Assembly (NCBI GenBank): GCA_001630475.1
Contig: KV419428.1
Span: 269,565 to 333,564, forward strand
Source of the DNA: Sistotremastrum niveocremeum HHB9708
Taxonomy: Eukaryota > Basidiomycota > Agaricomycetes > Sistotremastrales > Sistotremastraceae
Reading direction: 5' to 3'
Length of the DNA stretch: 64,000 bases
In this document: positions 1 to 11,203 of the stretch, in pieces
How the letters are laid out: each line of letters starts with the position of its first letter
Position numbering within the stretch: the first letter of the stretch is position 1
The notes under the pieces: model-generated
Database searches by the model: none
What the model saw: the letters and a program-made list of their open reading frames with translations, nothing else
Told to the model about the DNA's origin: nothing
Made by a program: the position numbers and the translations under genes

Positions 1-447
1 GAAAGTGAAGGAGTGGAAGCGTTTGCTTTGGAGTAGAGAGAGTCTTTGGGAGGAGGGAGAGGCGGTCTGTCTCTGCTCGTGCTGGGCTGTGCGAGTCGGC
101 CTAACATTCTGAAAGTCGAGAACCGAGAAGAAGACTTTGGTGTTTCATCAAGTTGTCCGTGACTATCCGCGCTCATGATTTGTAGCCGTACTTGTAGCCG
201 TCGGATCAGCACCTGCGACGCAAACACTCTGGATCAGACTCTTGCTCTCCTTAAACACTCGGATATCATCGACTCACAAGATGCGAACAGACACTGCTCG
301 TCTTAGTCTACGGCGTCGGGCAACGCGGGCGGTGCGCGATGTCGCCAAGTTCTAACACTGTCACACGTGTCACGGTCATCTCAGATTATCAACAACACCT
401 GAACATCCTAATTGTTACACTTGCTCTGTTCACTTCTCTGTATATAG
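1..447. other. Left-edge flank with no supported gene
   Basis: No reading frame here looks like a conserved protein. It is the 3' flank of the PPR-like gene on the minus strand. A 10-bp motif, ttgtagccgt, occurs twice in a row near position 180-205. A short open frame starting near 281 encodes about 20 mostly basic residues and could be the last exon of a gene entering from the left, but nothing supports that. Confidence 0.3.
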
Positions 448-2943
448 CTAACTATGTGCCTCGTCGTACAATAATCGTCTCATATGAAAAAGATCTCGTT
501 CGCTGGGAACGGACTCCTTCCCAACCCACTTTTCTATCCAATCCAGAAATCGAGTACGTTCATATTCCGCTCGCCAATCTTCCATCACGCGAGATCCGTA
601 ATCCAACTCCGTAAACGCGACAATTGACATGGCCAGTGTCTTACGACCTGGCGTCACCCCGAGTGCCCGCATCCAATTCAAAGTTCGAGGGATATCTTTC
701 GCCACGCCATGAATCGTGAGCAGACGAATGTACTCACAAAACGACCGATCAGAAGGAATAATCTGCCACCTGGGTGTTCCCGAACCATGAATTGCATTTC
801 CTTCCATGGGCCCGGCGTGCAAAGGCGCTCTGCTCTCTCTCGTGCCTGGAGACATCCAATCCTGCAATTTATCCGTCAGAACCTCAACTCTCCCCATCCG
901 TGCATAATCGTCCCAAGCGGCAAGCTGAGGCCAGTTCTCCAGGATGATTCTTCGGAAAATGCTAGTTGCGCGTCTCCACATCGGTACACCTCTCCAGTCA
1001 TCGCTGATCCCTCTGCCATCGTCAGAAAGACGTTCCATGAGGTTTTTATGAGCTTCTTCCGCGGTTGGTTCCTGACCACGCGTCACTGCTGTTTCGGGTG
1101 TCAGCTCGCCCCATAATGCCATTCGGATGCTGGTTCGGCTATGATGTCGCATAGATTGTGCCGAACGCAAGACAAACGTGAGTGTCATGTCATTCGGCGG
1201 CACTCCGAAAATGGATGTCATCGAATCCCAAAGTGCCCAAACGATGTCAGGTCGACCGACGTGGAAAAGGGATTTCATGAAGGCGTTGAAGAAGTAAGCT
1301 TCTAGTTTGATCTTCCCTCGGTCATGTACAGATCCTTCGCGTCCTCGTCCCGGGGACCGCGTGTATCGCTGCATAAACCACAAGGCTTCTGCAGATTTGC
1401 GTGCGGCCACGCGTCCCTGTATACCGAGACGCAACATAAGTGCGTCCATAGGTAACCCTGATTTTCTGAATTCGTCCCATATGCCATTAGCTTCTACGGG
1501 TTTGTTCCTTTGCAGAAGCGCTTTGACAATCATTGCGTACAGTCTCCTGCTTGGCGGGAATTTCTGTTGCGCAGTCCGAAAGGCTTTCACGAGGACTTCA
1601 GTGCGAATCCTGACATCTTTGACGTGCATATTGAGCGTTGCGGCAAGTTCGTCTTCCTCCTTTAGCAAATCGGGAGAAGACCGAGAACCTGCGAAGGCTG
1701 TCTTCGCAGAACCAGTGCCTGGACGCCGTACTTGTCGATCTCTGAGCATCAACAGTCTTGTGGAAAACTGAGAGGAAGCGTTCCAGCGAGGGTCTCGATA
1801 GAGGTATTCTTTGGCCGCCGTAGGGTTCGTGATTAGTGATTTAGAATAAGTGATATCGAAGCGAGTTCGACTGGAGGTATCGTGTGACGACGGATTGGGA
1901 TCCAAAGGAGCTATTCCAGGAAGCATAGAACGTTCATCACGAATTGCACGAAGAAATCCTGCAGCTGTTGCAGAATATCCACGCAGGGCGAAGAACCGAA
2001 GGAATAGCTCCAGGTGTTTCTCCGAAGGTCTAAAACCCTCTCGCACCATCCGCTCTCTAAGTGTTTTGGCAAGTTCGATTGTCAACGATGGAGAATTGAG
2101 AAGACGTCGATAGGAGTCTTTGTCCAGTCTGAACTGGCGCTCGTTCATGGTCTGAATGACCTGGACGATGTATTTCGTAATTTGGTCCGAGCTGGGGAAG
2201 CGAGCGAGTGTCTGTAAGAGAAGATTGAAATGAAGAGCTCCGTCTAAGACGAGTTCGGGGAGTTGGAATAAGGTGGAAATGATGTTGCCGACATGGGGAA
2301 CGAGGTTCCATGAGGAGATCATATTGGCGGACATGATTAAAATGGGAGCACGAAATTCATCGGGAAGATTGGGTACTGAAGGTAAGACGAAAGGGACAAC
2401 AAGCTTTGCGTCCTCAAGCGAAGTGACTTTGGTGCATAGGATGTGAATGAGGAACCAAGGCGGGATAGGTTTCCTTGATAACACGGATTCACCATGCTCA
2501 ATCACCGAAAACGTATTGCTGGTGATTTGAGTGGGAAGAATGGTAGGCAGACGTATCTCCTGAGGAGAGGCCATGAGTCCTCTTGCCGTCAGGACATGCC
2601 AGGTGGCTGACAGGCTGGGCTGATGAACGATATCTTTCCACTTCTCGAAAGATTCAGCGGACACACCGGTCTCGTTCAGTGCTCTAGATAACGCCAAGGT
2701 CCTCTTGACTCTCGACAATCTGTTTGCTAGTATCCATAATGGATTACCGCTATGCTTTCCGAAAGCTTTGCAGAGACTGAGTGACGATTTTTCGAGATGA
2801 TAAGGCGAAAACCAATTTGGTCTCTGGCGTTTAGGGTTCGCAGGGCGTGGATGAGCCCTGTTAAGAGTTTGGTGGCGAAGTGGAAGAAATTCTCGCGACG
2901 TTTTGCTCGTTGTGCGAAGACGAGGAGGCAGAGACGCGTTCAT
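448..2943 (-). CDS. Pentatricopeptide-repeat-like mitochondrial protein
   Basis: A single uninterrupted 831-codon frame from an ATG at 2943 to a stop at 448. The first 60 residues are rich in Arg, Ser, Thr and Leu and poor in acidic residues, as in a mitochondrial targeting peptide (seen). The remainder is a series of helical segments with the loose spacing of PPR proteins, for example a segment with PSRRLYAMIVKALLQRNKP followed by VEANGIWDEFRKSGLPMDALM, and near the end RSFCEYIRLLTIHGVAKD with RTLNWMRALGVTPGRKTL. These resemble PPR repeats in length and in the paired-helix pattern. Fungal PPR proteins act on mitochondrial RNA processing, stability or translation (family knowledge). Which transcript it binds cannot be read from the sequence. 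The lack of introns contrasts with most neighbours. It shares a 775-bp upstream region with the Ish1 gene. Confidence 0.7.
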   Translation of the reverse strand: MNASLPPRLRTTSKTSREFLPLRHQTLNRAHPRPANPKRQRPNWFSPYHLEKSSLSLCKAFGKHSGNPLWILANRLSRVKRTLALSRALNETGVSAESFEKWKDIVHQPSLSATWHVLTARGLMASPQEIRLPTILPTQITSNTFSVIEHGESVLSRKPIPPWFLIHILCTKVTSLEDAKLVVPFVLPSVPNLPDEFRAPILIMSANMISSWNLVPHVGNIISTLFQLPELVLDGALHFNLLLQTLARFPSSDQITKYIVQVIQTMNERQFRLDKDSYRRLLNSPSLTIELAKTLRERMVREGFRPSEKHLELFLRFFALRGYSATAAGFLRAIRDERSMLPGIAPLDPNPSSHDTSSRTRFDITYSKSLITNPTAAKEYLYRDPRWNASSQFSTRLLMLRDRQVRRPGTGSAKTAFAGSRSSPDLLKEEDELAATLNMHVKDVRIRTEVLVKAFRTAQQKFPPSRRLYAMIVKALLQRNKPVEANGIWDEFRKSGLPMDALMLRLGIQGRVAARKSAEALWFMQRYTRSPGRGREGSVHDRGKIKLEAYFFNAFMKSLFHVGRPDIVWALWDSMTSIFGVPPNDMTLTFVLRSAQSMRHHSRTSIRMALWGELTPETAVTRGQEPTAEEAHKNLMERLSDDGRGISDDWRGVPMWRRATSIFRRIILENWPQLAAWDDYARMGRVEVLTDKLQDWMSPGTRESRAPLHAGPMEGNAIHGSGTPRWQIIPSDRSFCEYIRLLTIHGVAKDIPRTLNWMRALGVTPGRKTLAMSIVAFTELDYGSRVMEDWRAEYERTRFLDWIEKWVGKESVPSERDLFHMRRLLYDEAHS

Positions 2944-3718
2944 TAGTTCTCGGTGAACTCATTGGGACAGATTCTTCATAAAATCTATAGTCATCACGTC
3001 AAATAAAGCTCACTGATGATAAATCTGTTGCGTATACCCACCAGAGGCAATGGCAGCTGCGAGAGGCAATTTCAAGCGGGGCGCCTACAGGAAATCTGCC
3101 TGTGGCATGAATTTGGTAAGCAACTTACGTCAGCATTCACTCTTCCAAAACGTTGAGGCAAACAAAGGGATAGACGTTCCACCCTTTCCTCACAAGGTTA
3201 CAGCATCCAACTAAGTAAAAGCTATAGCCCAAATTTTCAGCGCAAAAAGAAACTCTCAATGATTTTTTTCCGGTAGTGGTACCAGTCAAATGAGAGAACT
3301 CATGTTTACTTCCGTAGTTGTAAGTACTGGTACGAAGGGAGGCCCACAATAATCGGGAACGTTCTTGATGGTTGTTCAGACCAGGCATAATGAAATGACA
3401 AGCTCGAAGTAACGGTATGTCGTGAGCTGCGCGTGAAATCGCGGTAGCTAAATAAAAAACTGGGGCTGGTCTGGTCAACAGTCTAGATCGTAACCGTCTG
3501 GGACGACGTTTGCCAAGGTTGTCGCTTGGAGGAAAGACAGACCGACGGTGACGACAAGCACGTGTATTCCCTGAATATTTCTGGAAAAGACTGAGGTGAG
3601 GATGGAGCCAAAATGCGAGAGTCACACTCCGTCACCGCGTCATTCGCTTGACAGTGACGTCACCAAGTTGCAAGTACATATACTCTCCATTTTCCTTGAG
3701 GCTCTCCATCAACCAAAA
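2944..3718. promoter_or_regulatory. Divergent intergenic region between PPR-like and Ish1 genes
   Basis: The region lies between two divergent start codons, so it should hold both promoters. I see no clear TATA or repeated operator. A 162-codon frame on the minus strand (3137-3625) has no recognisable domain and is probably chance. A short plus-strand frame begins at about 3051 and is followed by a plausible GTAAGC donor at about 3115; it might be an unrecognised small exon, but I could not extend it. Confidence 0.35.
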
Positions 3719-5542
3719 ATGCGCGTCGCTCCTCTCGTACTCCTCCTCGCCGTCCCAGCAACCGCCTCTTGGTTTTCCTCAGCGAAACCAGAGTACGACA
3801 CATGGGACACTAAACAGCTAACAAAATGGCTCGAAGACCACAACGTTCCTCTCCCTTCCGATGCTCATCGACAGCAACTCGTCGATACCGTCAAGTCCAA
3901 CTGGGATACCTACTCCACGCAGGCATCCAATCAGGCTCAGAAGTCGTTCCACAGTCTTAAGAACACCGCGTTCGATACTTGGGACGACTCTGAGCTTCGC
4001 GAGTATCTCATGGAGCAGGGCGTTGTCGCTCCCTCAGGGCCTAAGGAATCACTCCTTGTGGCCGTCAAGTCTCACTACCACGCCAACTCGGCGGCTGCGT
4101 CTTCATTCGCGTCCAGCGTCTCTGCAGCGGCCTCGACAGCCATTTACGGTGATTCGTACCACCAGGCTTCGAAATCTGCGACCTCTGTCGCTTCGTCCGC
4201 TTCATCCCTTGCCTCCCAAGGTTCTAAATCAGCCAAGTCTGGTTACTCATCCGCTTCGTCCCTTGCATCGCAAGGTTCCAAGTCTGCCACTTCCCTCGCA
4301 TCCCAAGCTTCCACAGCTATCCAATCGAACGCCTCTTCCGTTTCCAGCTATGCTTCCGTCGCCTCTTCTACCCTTTCTTCATACGCTGCAGCAGCTTCGA
4401 CAGAAGTTGCTCGCAAACTCGATGACTCTACCGACTACATCTACTCAACCTGGAGTGATAACCAGTTGAGATCTTACCTCGAGGAAAAGGGCGTCATTAA
4501 AACCAAGCAGCAGGCCACCCGTGACCAGCTGCTGGCTTATATGCGCGACTCCTACGCCGCCGTCTCAAATCCCGTGTATGAAGCGTGGTCCGACTCATAT
4601 CTTGTACGTCATTTTTCATTCGTATGAACTATTTACTTACAAGCTTGCAGCACGAATGGCTCCTTTCGCATGGTCTCATCAAGTCAGACTACGAGAAGCG
4701 TCGCGATACCTCGTTGAAGCTCATGCGTGACTACTATTATTCCACCAACGACTACGTCTGGTCCTCATGGTCGGATTCCGATATGAAAGCATGGCTCGTC
4801 GGTCACGGCATCGTCAAATCCGACGCCCAGCTCCAGAAAGAGAAGCTCGAGAAGCTCCTGAAGGATAACTACTCCAACGCCGTCGATACCACTTGGTCAT
4901 CGTGGAAGGACAGTGATATCAAGGAATGGCTCGTCCAGCATGGTTATATCCGCAGCGACACCGAGGTTCAACGCGACGAGCTCGTCAAATTGATCAACGA
5001 CAAATACCACACTGCCACTCACAAGACCGGTGCATACCTGACCTGGCCGGACGCCCGTCTGCGAGCATACCTTCGCAACCATGGTCTTCCCGAGGACAAC
5101 TTGCCCACCAGCCGACCCGGTCTTCTTCGTAAGTTTTCATCCATCAAATCGAGCGTTCCGAGTCCTAATGTCGTTCGCAGAGGAGGTACGCATTCGATGG
5201 GTCCAGACCACCACGAAGAGTGAAGAGCTCTACAACCACATTCGCCACACGATCAACTCTGGCATCGAAATCGCCGAAGAGAAATTGGCAGCTGCCCTCG
5301 CCATTCTGACCGGAACTGCTCACAGCGTTGAAGCCGATGCCGTCAAGGAAGCCAACGTTCGATGGGCAGAGGCCGAGAAGACAGTAAAGAGTCTGAGCGC
5401 TGAAGCCGTCAAAGCTTCGAAGACTGCCAACGCCGAGATCATCAAAGAGAAGTCGCAAAAGTTGGCTAGCGCACAGAGCGTGGCTAGCAGCTTGAGTGCC
5501 GAGATGGTCAGAGCGACGAAGAAAGCTAAAGCTGAATTGTAG
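3719..5542 (+). CDS. ISH1: Ish1/Msc1-family stress-response protein
   Basis: Three exons (3719-4603, 4651-5128, 5181-5542) join in phase to 574 codons; introns are 47 and 52 nt. The protein begins with a secretory signal or anchor (MRVAPLVLLLAVPATASW). It carries seven copies of the roughly 35-residue Ish1 repeat, each with the core W-x-D/S-x-x-L-x-x-W/Y-L-x-x-H/Q-G-(V/I): three before and four after the Ser/Ala-rich block, allowing for the first two at the N-terminus. The block (about residues 130-230) contains repeated SLASQGSKSA-like units. The C-terminal 120 residues are Ala/Lys/Glu-rich and probably a coiled coil. Ish1 of fission yeast is a nuclear-envelope protein induced by stress and stationary phase, and budding yeast Msc1 is related (family knowledge). 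The ATG at 3719 was chosen because it gives the signal peptide directly; an in-frame upstream extension to 3596 lacks support. Confidence 0.88.
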
Positions 5543-5658
5543 ATGGGTTTGAATTCTGACATGCTGCTGTGAAGTTCTTGTTATGACATTACGATTTCCA
5601 AAATGTATTATACCTGTTTTTAGTACGTAATAGTAATCATTTCTTCAACTCCGCCTTC

Positions 5659-7311
5659 ATGCCTGAACCTGTCCTCAAGTGGAATCTCTCTAGACCACCA
5701 ACTATCGACGATCTCAGGGTGCGGGATCCGTTGACTAGACCATCTAGCTATACTAATCGTGCATCAAGAATCTCGAATGCTTCGTTTGTCGCGAGGAAGA
5801 GACCCGCGACCCTTCCGCCTCTACAAGCCATGATACAACTGCCGTGACTCGCAAATGGGTTCATCCATGCAGCTGCTCTCTCGTCGCTCACGAGTCCTGT
5901 CTATTACACTGGATAGCTCGGGCACCTCAGAATGTATCGTCAGCAACGCCAGTCCCAGTAAACCGCAGCGCAGCCTCTCGATGTCCACAGTGCCGAACAA
6001 AATACGTCATTGAAAGTGAAAATCCTCTCATTTTGAAAGTTATGGAATGGACAGATGGGATATGTAATCGACTTGGGAGGGTCGTTACTGTTAGCTCAAT
6101 TGTGGGATTGGGCGTTGGCGCTGGTTCAGGTGTGTGCACTTTCTGCTTGACGAGACGGAATGATGTTGACTGATCTGGGATTGGGAATGATAGGTCTATA
6201 TGCGCTGTTCACGATTTATGGTGAACATGCTGCACAGATGTTCTTAGGAACGGAAGCGTATCAACTCCTCCTGAGCACGAATTATAACAAGTGGCCCTGG
6301 CATGCATATATCAACGTGCCCCTCATCCCTGTTCTCCTCCTCCTCTCCCGATCCGAATCCATGAACACCACTCTTAACTCACTGTACCTCATCCCTCTGA
6401 GTCTCTCAGCCAACCTTGGCGCACCGGCGATGATAGCGCCTGGAGGCGTCGCAGGCAATCTTGCCCAGGGTATCGAAACCGGTGATCTAGACTGGTTATT
6501 CGACTGGCCACCTCATCCTCTCTGGATCGCTACCCTACTCCCCGTCATCCGAACACTCTACTTCGCCGGCCGCGAACAGATCCTCAATAAAATCCTCGGA
6601 ACACCCGAGAAGACAGACTTTGACGCACCAGGTGGAGCAGCACCGCAGGTCGTTCTTCCACCTCCTGGAGATATTCCGGCGGGTGTTCATCCGCAAGTTG
6701 CGAATGCTAACGCTGCGGCTGTGGATGCGAGAAGAAGAAGGAGAGCTGGAGTGGTGAGGCGCATGTTGTGGGATCTGGAGGGATTTCATGCCAGAGTTGA
6801 CGTCGTACAAGCTGATGGAGCCCGACCTCGACCTGACAGAGCTGCACAAGCAAGAGCCCGTCAGGCGCAGGCACAGGTACTTGCGGCCGCTGGAGGTGCT
6901 GTTGGTGGAAATGTCCGGGTTCAAGCTGCAGGCCCTGTAAATGTCAATGGTGCGGCTAATGCAGCGCAGGAAAACGCAAATCCAGAAGGCGACGCTGATC
7001 CAAACGCTGAAGAGGAGATTCACGTTCATGTCGTCGATGTTGTGGATGGGCATGGCATTGACCACGAAGATCTTCAGGCAGGAGAAGCAGCCGCCGATGC
7101 GGAAGATATTAATACTATCCGCGTTACTGGAAACTCTCTTGGTCGCCTGATCGGTGGCGCCCTCATAATGCCGACGGTAGCCAGAATAGCTGGCGCCCTG
7201 CTTTATCGAATAGCAAGACGCCTCCCTGGCGGATTTCTTGCTCGATTTTTAGGCCTTCATGGCCGACCCTATCCCCCTGGGTTTGGGATCCGAAGTCTTG
7301 ATCCCGTCTAG
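5659..7311 (+). CDS. RING-CH (MARCH-type) membrane E3 ubiquitin ligase
   Basis: Exons 5659-5718, 5769-6129 and 6194-7311 join in phase to 512 residues (introns 50 and 64 nt). Directly after the first splice comes a C4HC3 RING-variant finger: CFVC, then HPCSC, HESC-x-LHWI and CPQC (about residues 24-95). The Trp after the HxxC pair is typical of RING-CH domains. Four or so hydrophobic stretches follow between residues 130 and 290, including one with YALFTIYGEHAAQMFLG and one with INVPLIPVLLLLSRSE. The C-terminal third is Ala/Asp/Glu-rich and low-complexity, ending with a further weakly hydrophobic segment. The family attaches ubiquitin to membrane proteins in the ER and endosomes (family knowledge); the substrate is unknown. 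The very short first exon (20 codons, with TIDDLR before the finger) matches the usual start of these fungal proteins. It lies 116 bp downstream of the Ish1 gene on the same strand. Confidence 0.85.
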
Positions 7312-7822
7312 TCAGTCTTTGCCTATCTGTTGGTCCGACATTCTCAAACTGACCAATCTTGTATAGCTGGCGAAACACTGTAGGGTTAGGTTTGTGGCTG
7401 GTGGCTACAGATTGTGCCAGCCTTCTGCATTTATATCTGCGCAAGCGGGAACTTCAGTCACGACGCATACAGAGTAGAAGTTTCGCTGGGATGGACTTGG
7501 ACAGTCTAGATCTCGTGATACCTTCGTCCTGAGCCATTTATTGATCAGTCACTCCTTTCATGCTTGTATTTTCGCCCTTCACAACTCAGTAACTCAATGA
7601 ATCCTAGTGAGCTGATAAGAACAACTAATTTCATTGCATCTGAAGGTACTTTTTGATCGAGGAACGAAACTACGCCGAGCAAGGCAAAACAAGGAAAGAA
7701 TAATAAACAATCACGAAGGGTTTTCACGAACAAAATCGAATCTTGCGCACTCGCCACTTGCATGTCTCTCTTCTAGAAGACACTTGAGAAAATCATTTGG
7801 CTGTCAAAGGTCAGCTGTCATC
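7312..7822. other. Convergent 3' intergenic region
   Basis: This 511-bp stretch lies between the 3' ends of the RING-CH gene (+) and the SR gene (-). It must contain both 3' UTRs. AATAAA-like tracts are present near 7699-7705 on the plus strand. I see no conserved frame. Confidence 0.4.
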
Positions 7823-8861
7823 TTAGTTGTCAGGCGGAGGAGTCTGAGCTCTGTCCCTGCCCCTATCTCTATCGTCTCTTATAGGAACATCATCATCTGG
7901 CGGCGGGGTCCTAGCTCTGTCTTTATCCCTTGGCCTGTCTCGATCGTCCCTTCGAGGACTCCTGCTTCTTGACACCCGCCTCTTCCTGTCGTCACGCTCC
8001 CGCTCCCGTGCCGGAGGAGGGGAACGAGAGCGTGATCGAGAACGACTACGACGAGGGTAGCCGCCGCGGCGGGGAGGTTCTGATCTCTCACTTCCTCTGC
8101 GTGGAGGTGGACTCCTTGATCTGCGGCGAGGTCCGGCATCACGACGTCCCGAGCGTTCATTGCGCCATATAGCTGAGGGCGGATTCTTGGCCCACTGAGA
8201 AAAGAGATTATCGTATGCGTTAAGGGGTGCGAAAACAAGAGATAAGGTTGAACGGAATCTTTACCTGAAGGCTGATCCTATAGCCGTCGACTCTTCTGTC
8301 ATGTCTGTGTGATATAGTGTAAGTGGGAGAAGACAAAGGTGAGAAGAGGGCGTACAGTTCGTGATATGCGTCGTCTGCGTCTCTGCTGTCTTGAAACTCG
8401 ATGAATGCATAGCTGAGGCGACGTTTGAGCGGCTCGTTTCATATATGGGAGAGTAGAGACTGAGGAAGAGGAATATCGAAAGCGAGCGATGCCACTTGAT
8501 GTGAAAAGATGCAGACGTGCGATGTGCGAAGAGACAACGTCGAGTCGAGGCGGCTGAGCGCGAGCACGGTTGTGCGATAACTCGAGTAGAGCAAAGAATT
8601 GAACGAAGAGACGCGACGGGAACGATAACCGGCGATCCATGTCGAATGAGACGAATACTCACGGAGTCGCGTTTGGGCTGTTATGTCGGGGAGCAGGGAT
8701 ATCGCATCTGATGAGGGGGCCATATCTAATCATGTTGGAGGTTTATCAGTCTCGATTCAATGAGTTCTCTTGTTCACTTACTTTTCGAATTCATAAGCTA
8801 GGTCTCTCGCCTTGCTGGTGGGATTGAACCCGGAAACAAAAAGGATACGAGGAGATGGCAT
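7823..8861 (-). CDS. SR-type splicing factor with one RRM and RS domain
   Basis: Five exons on the minus strand (8861-8782, 8725-8663, 8412-8356, 8304-8265, 8194-7823) join in phase to 203 residues. Residues 1-80 form an RRM: RNP2 is ILFVSGF and RNP1 is YAFIEF, with the helix motif RDLAYEFEKYGPL between. The C-terminal 120 residues are an RS domain with many RS, SR, RD and RE dipeptides and PPP clusters. SR proteins bind exonic enhancers and help recruit U1 and U2AF (family knowledge). Introns are 56, 250, 51 and 70 nt; the second, inside the RRM, is several times longer than is usual here. The start ATG at 8861 puts RNP2 at residues 6-12, as in other short SR proteins. A U2AF- or RNPS1-like identity is less likely because only one canonical RRM at the very N-terminus is seen. 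Confidence 0.85.
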
Positions 8862-9199
8862 CTGCTTCCAGGGCGTACTCTTAACTTCATTTTGTCTTTG
8901 TGACATTGAGACTTACATCTGGTGAACCAGTCAAGTATCAAGATATAAGTGATTATTAGTAGGACGATAGCTAAGCCTAGTCGATAAAAGCGGACAAAGG
9001 GACCTCTTTTCACTCCTTTTTCCAGAGGCAGAGGATCTGGGGCGGAGAAGGCGATTGTTTGCGACTGTTTTTCCCACCCGAAGAGCTTCTTCCGGATTCC
9101 GCAAATGGGCGACTAGAACTACATAGCAAAGCAATAAAAAGATGGTACTTCTGATGAAGTACTACTAGTAGAACTATAGGGAAAGTCCAGAAGATGTGG
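8862..9199. other. Upstream region of SR gene
   Basis: The region holds the promoter of the SR gene and the 3' flank of the membrane-protein gene. Short minus-strand frames at 8798-9134 include one hydrophobic run, but they overlap one another in different frames and have no recognised domain. I do not call them. Confidence 0.35.
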
Positions 9200-10922
9200 T
9201 CATGATTCACTCGTCTCGGTATCCTCCAACACTGATGTCAACTGCGTACTGTCCTCTCGCCAAGGTTTTCTCCAATTTCTAGTCAAAGAAGTGACACTTG
9301 TATCCGGGACTGAATTTCGCGGACTGAATTCAAGATCTTGTGTAGTCAAGACTGTCGTAGGGCCATACGCCGTGGAACGCAAGTCCATCGTGATCCTGTT
9401 CATCATGATAGAGACCAGGGCCAACGTTGGCCTTCGGATAGGATCAGGGCCCTGAAGAGCTTCGAGTGGCAAATGACGTACATTCCATTGATATACTTGA
9501 GTCCGGGTGGGGCAAACATGATCATTAATACCCAAACCAAGTTGGTGGTGAAGATGACACTGCGATCAATCATGATTTTTAGAGGAGTGTAAGTAAACAC
9601 AGTGATACTCACGCAAAGTAGAGCGCTCCGTCTCTGACGATTCTTTGCAGTAATGTCCCTTGCCGATCCGCACGGGACCATTTGATCGTCCGTAGCATCG
9701 TGAGGGTGAAGACAGAGACGTCAAAAAGTGTCTCCGTCCATTGATACAAGCTTGTCAGGAGCCCCCTACGTGTACTATGAGCATGCAATTAGAGCCGTAT
9801 ATATGCGTAATCAAACAGTTGTGGAGGTCCAATCTCGATACATACTACGGACCAAGGTTCAGTCTCAGAAACCCGAGAAAAAAGGAGTACATACAATGAA
9901 ATGGTTCGATGTCAACATCGGGAAAAGTGAGAGCTATGAACGAAGTTAGAGACCGTTCGAGCCGAGTACGGGATTTTTTTCACCTTGATGTCCGGGGCTC
10001 GAGTAGATCCAGAAGCATAGTGCTACTTGAGACACCAACAGACCCAATAGATATATTAATACAATCTTGTTCCTCTCGTAGAGGGCCCAAATCCTGAACA
10101 GCGTTACGATAAATGAAGGGACATGTACAGGACACTTCGTACCTGAGAGTCATGAGAAGTCCAGGTATGAGTAACAAAGGTATTGATACCCCAAAAGGAA
10201 TGAATTGTGCGTATCGAGCACACCTATCAAAACGTCTCCATACAGCACATCAAAGGTGCCGGAGAACTTACATCTTCAGGAGACTTTAGTATTTATCAAG
10301 CTACGCTCGAGAACGATGCTTACCGACGGTGTCAGAAGTGGAGAAAAGAAGCCTATCATCCCGATCTTTAGGGCTCGAAAATGCCGCATCCGGTATTACG
10401 CACCAACAGTTACAACAGTCAAAGCGAAGATCGTGTAATAGCGATTCTGTATCACGGTTGAATGGCTCATGTCTTCGGCAAATGCATAATTGACGGACCA
10501 AGATGAACAAAAAGAATACTGGAGAATGGTTCATCGTCTGATACCGAGAGCATCCGAGGAACACTCACCAAGAGACTTCTCTTGCTTCCACATCGTGCGA
10601 ATCTATAAGGCACAGATTAAGAAGGTCAGACTTTAGCAGGGTCCTCTGAAGTGAATAGCTGAACCTCCTGATTGAGAGTGAGGAGATAATCATAAATAAC
10701 GAGCGTGAAAGCGGTGCAGAAATAGAACTGTCAGGACATTGGATGAGACCATCAAGCCGCAATTAAGCCACAGGGCATATACCTGGATTGCTTGACTAGA
10801 GTGCGAAAGTTAGTTAGAAGGTGCGCCACGGTCTCATAATAGTGCAACAGGGCGTACGCTTGCTGTGCTAGAGTTATGATCGCGTTCAGATCAGGAACTG
10901 CGCTCTGAGCTGGAGTGCTCAT
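9200..10922 (-). CDS. DUF6533-type multi-pass membrane protein
   Basis: Translating across several small exons gives the fold of the basidiomycete DUF6533 family. An N-terminal segment begins MSTPAQSAVPDLNAII. Next comes a hydrophobic segment with FTLVIYDYLLTLNQE, the family signature of a membrane helix ending in a Tyr-Asp and acidic pair. A helix runs into LRIWALYERNKIVL and then VALCFWIYSSPG. A late cytosolic-to-membrane segment includes RDGALYFAVIF followed by NLVWVLMIMFAPPG, and then a soluble tail. The last two exons are certain (9559-9482 and 9431-9200, joined across a 50-nt intron whose acceptor is TCCGAAG). The internal splices between 10050 and 10800 were only partly resolved. The family is thought to consist of seven-helix orphan receptors or transport-like proteins, but no function is established. 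The gene is divergent from the EZH2 gene, 281 bp apart. Confidence 0.75.
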
Positions 10923-11203
10923 CGTCAGTTTGCTGCGGACGTCGCAGAGATGTAGTCAAGACAGCAGCAGCTTCAACAAAAGGTACTGAGTCTGGGGATT
11001 GAAATGATGCTTAGAGAGCCCGAGCTCAGAGCCCTTATAATGGCCGTGGTCAGCGCCAGCTGGGGCTATCGTTAGCAGGGAAATGTTGCGCGCCGTCGTC
11101 GAGACTGTGCATGAGAACTTGATCTTCGGCCAAACGAAGCCGAGCTCGGCTTCCACGCGGTTTTACTAAATTAAGAGCGTGACTTTTCCTCATTCGGAAG
11201 CTA
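10923..11203. promoter_or_regulatory. Bidirectional promoter region of DUF6533 and EZH2 genes
   Basis: This 281-bp segment lies between two divergent start codons, so it should serve both. A TATA-like TTATAATGG occurs near 11036-11044. No repeated operator was seen. Confidence 0.4.

Noticed and set aside
3137-3625. 162-codon minus-strand frame upstream of the Ish1 gene
   Set aside because: No recognisable domain, lies in a divergent promoter region and overlaps the Ish1 5' UTR.
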